Of a DNA stretch of 64,000 nt, positions 44,654 through 56,798 are shown one piece after another. The notes under the pieces are model-generated. The model did no database searches. It saw only the letters and a list, made by a program, of their open reading frames with translations, and was not told the DNA's origin. The DNA is from Ligustrum vulgare (lineage: Eukaryota; Streptophyta; Magnoliopsida; Lamiales; Oleaceae): assembly GCA_963555705.1 (NCBI GenBank), contig OY743190.1, positions 16,995,491 through 17,059,490 of the forward strand, written 5' to 3'. Position 1 is the first letter of the stretch. The number at the start of each line of letters is the position of its first letter. The position numbers were made by a program, and so were the translations under genes.

Positions 44654-46330
44654 CACATGAGCTGGAAAGGCATGGGCATTGGAGAAAATGCTGGAAAGTG
44701 TTGGGAAAATGGCTGGAACATCATGGACAGGCAAAAGAACGTGGAAGGCATGGGAACAAGCTGGAAAGTGGCTGCTGGAAAAACATATACATATATACAT
44801 ACACAAGCAGCAAGAAAGGGAGAGGAGGAGGAGAGACGGGTGAAACCGGAAAGGAGGTTGCTGGTGACAGGAGCAGCCTGCTACCGGTGGAGTCTGCTGT
44901 TGCTGCCATTGCTGGTGAAGCAAAGGTGAAAATCAGGGAGATCACTGCTGGTGACAGCAGCAGTGGGAGCATATAGGAAATGCAGAGAGCTGAAACCAGA
45001 TTGCTTCCAGCTGAAACCGGGGATGAGCAGGGTGACAGACTGCTGGTTCACTGATTTTACTGCCTTGCTGCCTGGTTCAATTAAAGACTAGTTGCTGCCA
45101 TTGCTGGTGAAGAAAAGGAGGAAAACAGATAGATAGATAGAGGATTGCATGGTGCTGGAGAAAGACTGCAGGTGACAACTACAGTTGGGGGCTGCTGCTG
45201 GACTGAAATTGCTGAAATCTTGCTTGCTGTAAATCTGTTAGCTGCTGGAAATCTGCTGGAAGATTGCTGCCTGGTTCAACTGCTGCTGGAGAGTGCTGGT
45301 GAAATCAGGACCTGATTCTGCTGCTGACTGCTGTGAAACATTGCTGCTGTGCTGGAACTGGGGCTGCTTGCTGGTGCTGATACTTGACAGCTTGCTGGTG
45401 CTGAATAGCTGGAAATCTGCCGAGGAAGAAGAAGGGACTGAATTGCTGGTTCAAACTGATGCAGGGACTAAATTGCTGGTTCAAACTGATGCAGGGACTG
45501 AAATGGACAGAAAACATTGTTAGGGACTGATTTGCACATAGCTTGATAGTTGGAGGACATTGATGCAAATCCCACCATTTCCAAAATCCGGGTTGTAATT
45601 TTATCATCTATCGCTTTTTCTTCCAGCATGTTTAGCTAAATTTTACTTGTTGGGATGATTGATAGAATTTAACCTAGTTTGGATTAATTTTAATATTTGC
45701 TATTTGATTAAATGCTTATTTCATGTGTGTTTGTTATTGAGATTATTACATGTGTTTGCTTGATCACCAAATATGTGTTTTGTGAAGTGTATGATAATCG
45801 AGAGATATTATGCATTTTAGACCAAATAACAAATGCTCTAGGTTCTTGTTAAGGATAGAGATATACCTTAAACCCTAGATGATCCATTGAGCTATTTTCA
45901 CAAAGAGTTAATGCAATTGATTGGACCTTAATCGACATAGAGATATAGTAGGTTAGACCAATTGATTAGGGTTGATTTCACTCGAGAGAGGTAATTGGCT
46001 AAGCTTGGAAAATCGGGTCTAACATTGTAAATGAGTAATTTGTTAATTTGCATGTTAAGAAATTAATTAGGCGACGGTTAAATGAAATCATGAATCCCAA
46101 CTATTTTATCTTTCATTTTCCTTATTTTAATTCGGTTTAAAATTAGTTTAGTTAATTTAGAATTGTCAAAAATCCATCTTTTTAATTGTGTGTTTCATTT
46201 GTTAAGATTAAATTAACTAGAGTATAATAGAGTATACATTCCTCGTGGGATCGATAACCCGGACTCAAAAAGTCCACTTTATTACTTGTACGCCACCCGT
46301 GCGCTTGCGGTACACTATTTTTAGCGAACA
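44298..46330 (+). repeat. 3' LTR of element G
   Basis: 2033 bases. It differs from the 5' LTR at 45421 (C/T), 46255, 46294 and 46322. It has a TA tract of about 70 bases at 44582-44651 and about 21 extra bases near 45000. It ends TTTTTAGCGAACA rather than TTTTGAGCGAACA. Confidence 0.9.
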
Positions 46331-46335
46331 GTGGC
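46331..46335 (+). repeat. Right target-site duplication of element G
   Basis: GTGGC, matching 39276-39280; the protease frame of H resumes here. Confidence 0.95.
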
Positions 46336-49300
46336 TAGTGCTACTCTTGTGGATAAGTTGTGCTTCCCTATGATAAAACATCCTAGACACTATAAATTGC
46401 AATGGTTAAATGAATCTGGGGAATTAAAGGTGAATAAGCAAGTGGCGATTGATCTTGTTATTGGGAAATATGAAGATAGGGTGGTTTGTGATGTGGTTCC
46501 CATGCATGTGGGATACATCTTGTTGGGTAGGCTGTGGCAATTTGACATAAGGGTTATTCATGATGGCTACAAAAATAGATACACTTTTACCAAGGATGGG
46601 AAGAGTATAAAACTTATGCCCTTGACACCACAACAGGTCTATGAGAAACAACTGAAATTAAAAAGTGAAGAAGAGGAAAAAAGAGTTAGGACCACGATCA
46701 CAGAAAAAGGAGAGCTGAGTGATCAAAAGAAAGTTGGGATCATAATCCCAGAAAAAGGAGAGCTGAGTGATCAAAAGAGAGTTGGGACCACGATCCCATA
46801 AAAAGGAGAGGGTGTGAAGAGTACCAGAAAAGAAAAAAAGAGAAAACAAAAGTGAGTTTCTACGCAAAACAAAGTGAGATTACTAGAGCCATAATTGAAA
46901 ACAAACCAGTTATTTTGCTAATGTACAAGGAATCTCTCCTTGCACTTGATGAAGCTAACCACCCCCTCCCTTGTTTAGATGTGTCTCTTTTGCAGGAATT
47001 TGAAGACTTGTTTCCCGAAGAAATACCTAGTGGGCTTCCACCTATTCGAGGGATTGAGCACCAAATTGATTTCGTGCCAGGAGCTGTCATCCCGAACAGG
47101 CCAGCTTATAGGAGTAATCAGGAAGAAATAAAGGAGCTCCAAAGGCAAGTTGAGGAATTGTTGAACAAGGGCTATGTCAGAGAAATCATGAACCCATGTG
47201 CAGTACCAGTGTTGCTAGAGCACAAAAAGGATGGAACTTGGAGGATGTGCGTGGATTGTAGAGCAGTCAACAATATCACGGTAAAGTATCGCCATCCTAT
47301 ACCAGATGATATGCTTGATGAGTTGCATGTGGCATGTATGTTTAGAAAAATAGATCTCAAAAGTGGCTATCACCAAATTCGTATGAAAGAAGGTGATGAA
47401 TGGAAAACCGCCTTCAAAACCAAATATGATTTATATGAATGGTTGGTTATGTCATTTGGCCTATCTAATGTGCCTAGTACTTTCATGAGATTGATGAACC
47501 ATGTCTTGCGTGCTTTTATTGGGAAATTTGTTGTGGTATATTTTGGTATATAGTAAGAGTTTAGGTGATCATATTGACCATTTAAGGTCTGTTATGGAAG
47601 TTTTGAAAACTGAAAAACTATATGCTAATTTTAAAAAGTGTACTTTTTGCATGGAGAAAGTGGTTTTTCTAGGATTTGTTGTTAGTGCTAATGGCGTTGA
47701 AGTTGATGAAGAGAAAATTCGAGCCATTAAAGAGTGACCAACCCCGAAAAGCATTACCGAGGTTAGGAGCTTTCATGGGTTAGCTGGTTTCTATAGGAGA
47801 TTTGTTAAAGACTTTAGTACACTTGCAGCACCACTCACAGAAATAGTTAAAAAAAGTGTAAGATTCCATTGGGGGGTTGCCCAAGAAAATGCTTTTAATT
47901 TTCTTAAAGATAGGTTATGTTCTGCACCAGTTTTGGCCTTACCTAACTTTAACCAAACTTTTGAGATGCAGTGTGATGCGTCAGGAAATGGAATTGGAGC
48001 TGTTCTTATGCAGGACAAGAGGCCAATCGCATATTTTAGTGAAAAATTGAATGGGCAACACTAAACTATCCAACATATGATAATGAGCTTTATTCTCTTA
48101 TGTGAGCATTGGAAACGTGGCAGCACTATCTGTGGCCAAAGGAATTCGTCATACACACTGATCACGAGTCACTGAAACACCTCAAGGGGCAAGGTAAGCT
48201 GAACAAAAGACTCGCCGGTTGGATGGAATTCATTGAAACTTTTTCCTATGTCATCCGCTACAAGCAAGGTAAGGAAAATGTGGTAGCAGATGCCCTTTCT
48301 CGAAGGTTCTTTTAACTTCTTTGAATGCAAAGTTGCTTGTGTTTGAGTATATAAAAGGTATGTATACTGATGATACTGATTTTTCCACTATTTATGCTTC
48401 ATGTGAAAAATGTGCTGTTGAGAAGTTTTATAGGCATGATGGATATCTTTTTAGAGAAAATAAGCTATGTGTGCCAAATAGTTCTATGCATGAATTGTTA
48501 GTGCGTGAAGCACATGGTGGGGGATTAATGGGACATTTTGGTGTCTTGAAAACTTTAGAAACACTGCAGGAACATTTTTATTGGCCTAAAATGAAGAGAT
48601 GTTCACCACATTTGTGACAGATGCATAACATTTTTATACGCCTTTACTTGTGCCTAATGAGCCTTTGGTAGATATATCTATGGACTTTGTTTTAGGTTTG
48701 CCTAGGACAAAGAAAGGTAGGGATTCTATATTAGTGGTAGTGGATATGTTTAGTAAAATAGCACATTTCATCCCTTGTCATAAAACTGATGATGCAACAA
48801 ATATAGCAGACCTATTCTTTAGGGAGGTTGTAAGACTCCATGGGGTACCTCGGAGTATTGTGTCTGATAGGGATGTTAAGTTCCTTAGCTACTTTTGGAA
48901 AGTTTTGTGGGGGAAGATGGGTACTAAATTGTTGTTTTCTACATGTCACCCTCGGACTGATGGACAAACAGAGGTAGTTAATAGAACGTTAATTCAACTT
49001 CTGCGCACCATCATAAATAAGAACCTGAAGAGTTGGGAAGAATGTTTGCCTTTTGTTGAATTTGCTTATAATAGGGCTGTGCATTCTACTACATCATGTT
49101 CCCCTTTTGAAGTTGTTTATGGTTTCAACCCACTAACTCCTCTTGATTTAATTCCTTTGCCTGTAGATGAGAGGAGCAGTTTGGACGGGGAGAAGAAGGC
49201 TAAGCTTGTAAAGTCAATCCATGAGAAAGTGAATGACCAAATAGAGAAGAAGAACGAGCGTTATGCATCCCAAGCAAACAAAGGGCGGAGGCATGTGACG

Positions 49301-49798
49301 TTCGAACCAGTTGATTGGGTGTGGGTGCACTTAAGAAAGGAGCGGTTCCCAACACAATGAAAGTCTAAGTTGCAGCCGAGAGGAGATGGACCTTTTCAAG
49401 TCATTGAGAAGATAAATGACAATGCATACAAGCTGGATCTCCCAGGTGAGTATAATGTAATTGATTCTTTTAACTTTGCTGACCTATCTCTGTTTGATGC
49501 AGGTGATGATTCAAGGATGAATCATTTTCAACAGGGAGGGGATGATGAGTACCGGAGTGGCCCAACGAGTAAGGACCCGTTGTATGTACCGGTGGAACCA
49601 ATAACGATGCTGAGAGCTAAGAAGATCGAGCAGGCAATGCAGGGATTTATACATGCTTGGATGGACAAGTGCTCAAGTGCAAGATCGAAGACTCCATTTT
49701 CAATGCATGACAAGATGGAAGAAGACCCAAAATCATTACAATGCATTTGGGTCAAAGAACAACCAGAAAAGAAGGCAGAAGGCCTTTTACGGCCGTAA
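46336..49798 (+). pseudogene. CRM-like pol of element H: protease end, RT, RNase H, integrase
   Basis: 46331-46798 completes the protease (VDKLCFP...LLGRLWQFD) and a charged linker with a repeated EKGELSDQKKVG unit. 46852-47553 is reverse transcriptase up to the catalytic box, where a small deletion leaves VVVYFGI and a stop; the YxDD aspartates are gone. RT thumb and RNase H follow in shifted frames (47501-47737, 47740-48060, 48109-48315, ending VVADALSRR). 48321-48617 is the integrase zinc domain, cut short before its CxxC. 48650-49360 is the integrase core with aspartates in SMDFVLG and SDRD and glutamate in [12 protein letters not shown] at 49358-49360 precedes the C-terminal part (RGDGPFQVIEKINDNAYKLDLPGEY), which runs into the 3' LTR. 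The element is dead through several independent lesions. Confidence 0.85.
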
Positions 49799-50133
49799 AG
49801 GCTGAAGTTACGGCCGTAACTTTTCCATCGCACAAATTGGACAGCAAGGGACTTACGGCGGTAAAAGGCCTTTTCACGGCCGTAATTGAATTGGGGGATT
49901 TTTACTCAACATGTAACTTATGGCCGTAAGAGATAAAACAACTTTTGGACCCGAGGGTCACTTACGGCCGTAAACTCGTATGTTACAGCCGTAACTAGCG
50001 TCGCGTTTTAATTGTTGTTTTGCGGCTAGGGTTATTTCTTACACGTTTTTTGGCTATATTATGTTTCTTTTTCATTGTAAAACACAACTTTGAGATTTAT
50101 GATAATTGAAGGTGAGATATTCCTTTGTTTCTC
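49496..50133 (+). repeat. 3' LTR of element H, truncated
   Basis: It matches 36288-36940 and includes the palindrome array (one repeat shorter). Similarity stops at CCTTTGTTTCTCG near 50133, so the last ~240 bases are missing. Confidence 0.8.
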
Positions 50134-50254
50134 GAACTTTACTCGGTTGTCGTATCATGATAATTGCGAGATTTTCAAATTATTATTCTGACTAATTGAC
50201 TTTGATTTTTTTAGAATTTTTTGTGAAAAAGTAATTTTTAGAATATATAGTTAA
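50134..50254. other. AT-rich junction sequence
   Basis: No recognisable feature between the truncated LTR and the repeat copy that follows. Confidence 0.4.
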
Positions 50255-50630
50255 AAAAAATTATGAGAAATTGTAAAGAATGTGATTGAGAATGAATGTT
50301 CAGAAAATTTGATTCTTGAAAAATCAATTCCATATGGATAAGTAATAAAGTATTATGTCATGTGAGTTAAACAATTGCTCCGCTTTTATGAATCGAGATG
50401 CATAGATGATTTCTTAATGTATAAAGTTAAATGTATTTGAGATATATATTCGTTAAAATTTAATCAAAACTAACATTCCCTGTTCCTTAATTTGCTACGT
50501 TCATTTAAATATATGATCACGAGTATTTAATTTGTAATGTTAAAGTAAATATGAAATGAAATATTTGTTTAATAAATTTAAATATCAAATATTGTAATAA
50601 GATAGTTAGTACCAATTTCAATAGTACTAT
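50255..50630 (+). mobile_element. Helitron-like repeat (right, inverted copy)
   Basis: It aligns with the reverse complement of 35640-36115, sharing 'taaagaatgtg', 'atcaattc.atatg.ataagt' and 'gaaatatttgtttaata'. The equivalent of the left copy's hairpin end is not present here. Confidence 0.4.
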
Positions 50631-51299
50631 TCGGATAGGGATAAATTATTTCTGATAATCTAAAATTTATATTTTGAAAAGATTAATTACATCAATAATC
50701 ATTAAAATTGAATAGTTATGCAAATGGTCATTGAAGTATTTTTTTTTTTTTTTTAAGTAGTAAGTTATTTAAGTTACTAATTATTACAATTGTGGCAACT
50801 TAGTAAAAAAAAAATGGCCCCTATTAAGTACACTTAATTCAAACCCTCTTTTTTTTTTTTTAAATCATTTTCAACTAACATTCTATTAATAAAATAATCT
50901 ACATATAAATTAAAAAAAAAATCTTACTTTTTAACAGCTCATTATATCAAAATTTACTGTTACAAACTACATTATTTGAAATAATAAGTCTCAAACATGT
51001 GCTTAAGTATACATTCTTCACAAAATCATTATTATTAAACACATTTTGTAGATAATGAGGGCTCCTTACAAAATATGCTTACAAGAGAAAAATGTAATAC
51101 ATAAAGGGAGAACAATTCCCAAAAATAGGTATTGGCCCATTTTCTTGTCTAAAACACATTTCCTAAAATTGTAATTAGTAATATTAATTTAGTTGTGATA
51201 TTTTATCATTAGTTGATACTAAATCAGTCTTTCTTATTTTGTGGCTTAGCATTCGTTTGGTGAACCAAATAAATCAGTTTATAAATAATAGAAGAATCA
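50631..51299. other. AT-rich intergenic sequence, no gene seen
   Basis: T and A homopolymer runs and no coding signal. The first ~60 bases may continue the repeat at 50255-50630. Confidence 0.4.
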
Positions 51300-52060
51300 C
51301 AAGGGGAAGTGGAAATTAATGAGGAATAGATTAAATCACATTCTCTCAACTTCATTGATTGTCCAATAATAGAGTTTGTGATTATGCCACTTGAGGAGGA
51401 GCAAGTTTATTTGGTTGAGTTTGAATTAGATGGAATAGGCAAGTCTCATGACATTGGAAGGGCAAAGTGCAAGTTTGGAGAATCAATGAAGAGTGGAACA
51501 AAGCTAAAAGAAAAAAATTTGGCAAATCATCAAAAGCTTCATTTAAAGTGTCATGAAGTGCCTATGCGGAAAGTCAAGCTAATGACTTTAAATAAGCACT
51601 TAATGGGAGGCAACCCAATCTCTATCCCTTTTACTTTATTTATTTTCACATTTTGCACTTTATTTATTTTCTTGCAAATAAGTTGGTGAGGGTGATAAGT
51701 GTGCTTTACACACTTATTTTACTTTTAAATCGACAATTTAATTGACAAATTGAGCGAATTTCTACTTATAATTTGTTTTTATCTTGTACAATTAGGTACA
51801 GCCTCAATTGGGATGAAAATGGACAAGATCGAAGAGCAATTTAGCTAAAAGAAGAGCAATTTTGATGTTCAAGGGCCCAATTGAAAGAAATCAAAAGTTT
51901 GGAGACTCAATGGCAACATCTAAGAAAGTTGGAGACTAGAAATGCAAATATTCCAGGGGCATATTTGTAATAAAAGTCAAAATTTGAGGACTAAATTGAA
52001 GAAGACCAGAAGATGAGGGACTTGACTTGCAAATTGTTTAAAGAAAAAGAAACAAAAATA
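51300..52060 (+). mobile_element. Fragment J of a G-type non-autonomous element
   Basis: 51300-51560 matches the C-terminal third of the 255-codon ORF of G, with changed residues and an early stop. 51600-51690 matches the start of its 3' interior but then jumps straight to the LTR start TGATAAGTG at 51693, so the ~1.9-kb non-coding interior is deleted. The LTR is cut off near 52060. The frame at 51378-51689 is the shifted remnant of the ORF. Confidence 0.7.
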
Positions 52061-52078
52061 ATACTATATATTATTATA

Positions 52079-52110
52079 CTAGTTTTCGCCCGTGCGTTGC
52101 ATGGAATGTG
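52079..52110 (-). other. Candidate Helitron 3' terminus
   Basis: The minus strand reads a CATGC/GCACGG-type hairpin, then GCGAAAACTAG followed by T. The layout matches the end at 35288 (hairpin, about ten bases, CTAG before T). Any element body would extend to the right; its other end was not found. Confidence 0.35.
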
Positions 52111-52620
52111 ATAAAAATTGTGTATGTAATAGCGTCGACGTGTCGAAGGAAAATAAGCCTCCTAGATAATATTACTTGGGCTTGAAAACTACATTAAAAC
52201 TCGAATAAGGTCATATATGCTAGATTCTACAATCAGTAATATATTTACAAGTTGTGGCCAATTTTCATTTGATTCTCTGACTTAAATCATAGTCGACAAT
52301 GTATCATAGGAGAAATTAAGTTCTAGACTTATGAAAAAAGGAATAACGAAAAATCGATCAAAACTTGAACATAAAACAAATACAAAAAAGGAATACAAAA
52401 ATAGAAATGGTGAAGTGATTTGGGCAATCGATCAAAACTTGAATAAATACTAAATACAAAAATGGAAGAACCATACAAATTGAAATGGTGAACGGTGGTG
52501 ATTTGGGGCATTTGTATTACTTGTAGCAATTTCTGGATGGCGGTAATTTGAGGAATGATGTTCATCTGAAAGAGGAGTAAAGACTGTTGTGTGAAAATGG
52601 AGGAGTACTACATAGCATGG

Positions 52621-53365
52621 TGATGTGATCCCGGGAGAAGAATGTGAAGAACGCGCAGAATAACGCCGGGAAAGTTCCGAACTCAGGTTGGAAGGGACGG
52701 TAATATGGAGACCCGAGCCTCACGACGCAAGAACCTAAGGTATATTAAACCTTAGACCCGTTACGATGCGGAAACAAGAACCAACATGGGGGAACACCAC
52801 AAAGGTTGTCCACGCCTTTGATAAGTTCAATTGGTGAACGCCACAAAGATATGATAATCTTTGATAAGTTCGAAATTTAAATCAAGAACAATATTTGGGA
52901 GAGAAATAACTCAACACAATTTTCATTAATCAAAAGTCTGATTTTAATATTATAATGAAGACGCCTTTATATAGGCTACCAGAATAAAAATCCTAGTCTA
53001 CTTAGGAAACTAAATAAAATCTAATCTAATTAGGGAATAGATAAAATATCTCGTAATGGAGTCCTAATTTAATTGGAAACATTATGGAAATATTATAAAT
53101 TTCGGTCTGCATAATTGATTTGCCGATTCGAAGCCCTAAACGATGGAATTTGACCCTAAAATCAATGGGCTCAAGGGCTTTAGTCCATGAGTCTTGCTCA
53201 GTGACCTTATTCTACTCGAAAAACATATATTATACAGCCAATTCCTACATGGTTGACTGGATTGTATTCTTGTTTGGCTTGAATATTTAACTTTCTTGTC
53301 AAGCCTGCCATGATTCTCATCATTCCCTCATTCTTCAGGATGATTCGTCCCGAATCATAGCTTGG
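52621..53365 (-). repeat. 3' LTR of CRM-like derivative K
   Basis: The reverse complement aligns with the 5' LTR of H: 'gcatcgtaacgggtct', 'tttaatatacc', 'gttcttgcgtc', 'ccggcgtt' and the shared end GATCACATCA. No primer site follows its end, so it is the 3' LTR. It lacks the TTACGGCCGTAA array. The upper edge near 53365 is approximate. Confidence 0.65.
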
Positions 53366-53488
53366 TTCATGATTTAAAGCTGCCCCACCTGGATCAAATG
53401 GGAAAGTATGGACTCCATGACATGAATTCAATAGGCGGCAATCCTCCAATTGGTGAACACGAATGTATTGAAACACGAGGTTAATTTG

Positions 53489-53905
53489 CTAAGGTGGATT
53501 TGACTCAAGCTTCCATGTGTAATCAACCTGCAAAAAAGAGTCAAATAAAATGGAGAGAGAAATGTTAGTTTCATAAGGTACAAGGTATGAATCCTTGTAC
53601 TCATGATGAATTATTTTCAATTCATTTTTCCCAACAACAAAATTCTGCTCTTCATCTCTTTCCTTCTTTGCAATTTCTTGTTCATCCCCCTCTATTTCTT
53701 TTCTCTCAAGCTTGGTTACTTTTTCTAACTCCAGATCTTCTAGCCCAACCACCTCCTTTTTGTACTCCACATTTTTATCAACATTTTTATACACTTCTTC
53801 ATAACTACCCAAATGTGGATCTTCCAATTCAAAGGTCAAATTTTGAACTTCTACCTCAACTTCCAACTTGCCCTCCTTCTTCTCAATATTCTTATCCCGA
53901 GGCTC
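53489..53905 (-). pseudogene. Charged pol linker of element K
   Basis: Minus-strand frame rich in Glu and Lys (KKEGKLEVEVEVQNLTFELE, later YKDSYLVPYETN). It resembles the linker between protease and RT in gypsy elements, but LTR sequence follows where RT should be. K thus seems to be a non-autonomous deletion derivative. The frame is cut at 53906 by the LTR of D. Confidence 0.5.
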
Positions 53906-53907
53906 TA

Positions 53908-56798
53908 TGTAGCGCTCCAAGTTCTAATTACCCGGTTCACCACGTCATTTTCTGATCTAAACTTTAAAATAATATTTTTGCCGAAGAAATAACTGAAATT
54001 CATTTTTGGCAACATTAAAATAAACTATAATGGTTGATAAAATTTAAAACCTTTATGAAACAATTCGAAATAATAAATCGGACCATTAATATTGTAAAGC
54101 AATTGACAATGTCATAATTTCTCAAATAACTGAAATTCTCAAAATTATCCAATATTTGGAAATACGAAAATCATTAAAATAAGGTTTTCAACCATTTAAC
54201 GTCTATTGCCACAATCATCCACCACTTGCCACCCTCTCCGAAATCTGCAATTGTTGTTAAAAATAGACATGAGCATTTCATAGAAATACTCAGTAAACTC
54301 ATCGCCAATTAATTAATCTACAATATAATTGAACACATAAATGCAGGCTCTTTAGAAATCATAGGGTGTGGGTTGCTCTTCTCGTGCATTAAAGCACATG
54401 GCTTCTTCTTGAAAAATCATAGGCTCTTTAGAAATCATAGAGTGTGGGTTGCTCTTCTCGTGCATTAAAGCACATGGCTTCTCTTTGAAAATCATAGGTC
54501 ATTTAAAATCATAGGGTATGTGTTGCTCTTTCTTCTCGTGCACATAAGGCACATAAGTTATGCATAACATCATCATTTATCTTGCAAGACATTCTCTTCT
54601 TTCTTTCTCATGCATAAAAGCATATAAGTTATGACAAGCATAACAACATAAATATTTCATAAGAAATATATTCTTATTTCAACATAAATATTTTCGAAGA
54701 AATACATTCTCGTCTCTTTTCATAAAAATGACTTTCACATAAGTCACAAAACATACACATTCACATGCAATCATAATTCAAATCAATTAATAGGGGCGAG
54801 TCTACCTTAAACTTGACGAGTGCAAAGTTGAGCGGGAAACGACTTCAATTCTTTAATTCTCCGTACGCTTCGTCTAGCCAATTAGAAGATTAAGTCGAAT
54901 TAGTCTTTTGAAATTTATAGTTTAAAAATGATTACTTAAAATTTAGGGATTGAAATTGCTGATTTTGAAAGTTCGGGGACTAAAATGAATATTTTGAAAG
55001 TTGAGGGACTAAAATGAGTAATTTGAAAGTTGATGGACTAAAATGAACAGTTTGAAAGTTGAGTGACTAAAATGGATAATTTGAAAGTCGAGGGATTAAA
55101 ATGAATACTTTGAAAGTTGATGGACTAAAATGGATAATTTGAAAGTTGATGGACTAAAATGGATAATTTGAAAGTTGATGGATTAAAATGAATAATTTGA
55201 AAGCTGAGGGACTAAAATATAAATTTTCAAAAGTTGGGTCGAAGCTCAAAATGAATATTAAATTGTGGGGATCGAAATAATCGATTTTAAAAATGAAGGG
55301 CTGAATAAAATCATTTAAATACTTAAGGACTGAAATTATAAGTTTTAAAACTATAGGGACTGATTTAAATCATTTTACAAACTTAGGGACCAAAGTGCAG
55401 TTTTTGAAAATCAAAATTTATTAAAACTATTCTTCTCACTCTCACTCTCTCATCTCACGACCAAGAGGCGGAAGAGGGAGGAGACGCGACCGGGGAGAAC
55501 GTCCTCTGCGCAAACTGGCGATTTCGCCGGCGAAACGCCGACGCAGGGAGCGGTGAGCGACGACAAGGATGGGGGTTGAAGATTGGGGGTTCAGGTGCGA
55601 GTTGGGTGTGAGAAACTAAGGTAAAACAAGGCATGGAGGTCTTGGTCTTGGCTTTGAAATTCAACAGTAAGAGCGGTGGTTGAGGTAAGTATTTTGCTTT
55701 TCTTAGGTTTTTGGTTGATTTTGACTGAGATTAGAGTTGGGTTGGCCGTGGTGGTTGATTCGGTGGTTGGAGGAGGTGGTGGCCATGTGCATTGGTGTGG
55801 TGGGAATGGTTTGTGGAGGTGGTGGTGGCTGACCACTTGTGGTGGCAATGGTGGTGGTTTGGAGTTTGATTTGGTGATGGTGATGATGATGAAGGAGGTG
55901 GCTGGGCAGTGGAGGCTGATGGTGCGAGCAGTGGTGTTGGTTCGATATTTTGGTGGCAGTAGCATTGGGTGTTGACTGGAACTTGGGCAGTGATGTTTTG
56001 TTTGGTTTACGGTAATGGTGACTGCCGTGTGGCGTTGCAGATGGCAGCTTGGCAGTGGATTGGTGGTGTCTGGTGATGGAGGAGGGCTGTGGTGCTTGAC
56101 TGGATTATGCATTAGGCGGTGGTGGTGCGATCATGGTTCTGTGAGTAGCGTGATGGTTTGGGCACGGTAGAATGGTAGTGCTTGGTGTTGGGCAGCTGCG
56201 GTTTGGTAGTAGGGAAAGTGAGTTGGGTTCGACTGAAATCGAGGTTCGTGTGTGGCTTGTGAAATTGGTCGTGGAGTTGATGGTGGCTTCTTGCATTTGG
56301 TGGTTGGGTGGTGTAAGAATGCTGAGAGTTGGGTTTGATGTGGGTGATGATATTGATGATACAAATGATGGTGAATTGGTGGATTGGAATTGTGGTAGGT
56401 GGAGTTGGTGATGATGTGGTAGGTGGAGTTGGTGATGATGTGGTGGGTGGAAGTTATGGTTGATTAGGGTAGTTTGGAAACCTTGACAAGCAATGTACGA
56501 AATTCGAGAAAAATAATACGCATGAATCAACTGGGTCGGAAACAAATCTGATAAAAATGAGATTGATGTAATTTGAAATTTAAAAATGATTTTTAGAATA
56601 ATAATTAAAATAAATAATTAAAATAATAAAATTTTGGAAATTCAGAATTTAATTTAAAATGGAACAAACTCGATATTTCTCGACTTGGCTAGACGAACGC
56701 GTCGTAACGTTAACTAAAAAATGGGTGAGATCGCAGCGGCACGATTTTCGAAACTTTGAAATAAATATTAAATTGCGTAAAAATTCTCGGTCGCTACA
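53908..56798 (-). repeat. 3' LTR of element D
   Basis: Left edge TGTAGCGCTCCAAGTT; right edge CGGTCGCTACA. It is more diverged from A/B/C. A 'agttgagggactaaaatgaataatttgaa' array spans 54945-55400, longer than in the other LTRs. The His/Thr/Pro-rich frames at 55591-56545 lie in U3 and are low-complexity. Confidence 0.85.

Larger units (their letters stand above)
39281..46330 (+). mobile_element. Young non-autonomous Athila-like element (G)
   Basis: 5' LTR 39281-41240, intact TGGCGCC-type primer site, one 255-codon ORF, non-coding 3' interior shared with element I, polypurine tract, 3' LTR 44298-46330 and a 5-base target duplication. No protease, RT or integrase. The LTRs differ by only four substitutions plus a longer TA tract and a 21-base indel, so the insertion is recent. 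A relative such as I must have supplied enzymes. Confidence 0.9.
36288..50133 (+). mobile_element. CRM-like Ty3/gypsy element (H), split by element G
   Basis: 5' LTR 36288-37181, initiator-Met primer site, gag, the start of protease to 39280, the rest of protease and pol from 46336, and a truncated 3' LTR to about 50133. The pol frame continues into the LTR (the GDDSR...SKDPLYVPV coding segment is repeated in both LTRs). This overlap, the primer site and the pol sequence fit CRM chromoviruses, which are usually centromeric; no chromodomain was recognised. Many stops and frameshifts make it dead. Confidence 0.75.

Noticed and set aside
44497..44929. Frames of 84-136 codons with long Ile-Tyr repeats
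   Set aside because: Direct translation of the TA microsatellite and GCTGG-rich part of LTR G.
53207..53476. 89-codon minus-strand frame
   Set aside because: It lies at the start of LTR K (the counterpart of the coding-overlap segment of H) and is not an independent gene.
55591..56545. Frames of 173 and 146 codons on the minus strand
   Set aside because: Same kind of low-complexity U3 sequence in LTR D.
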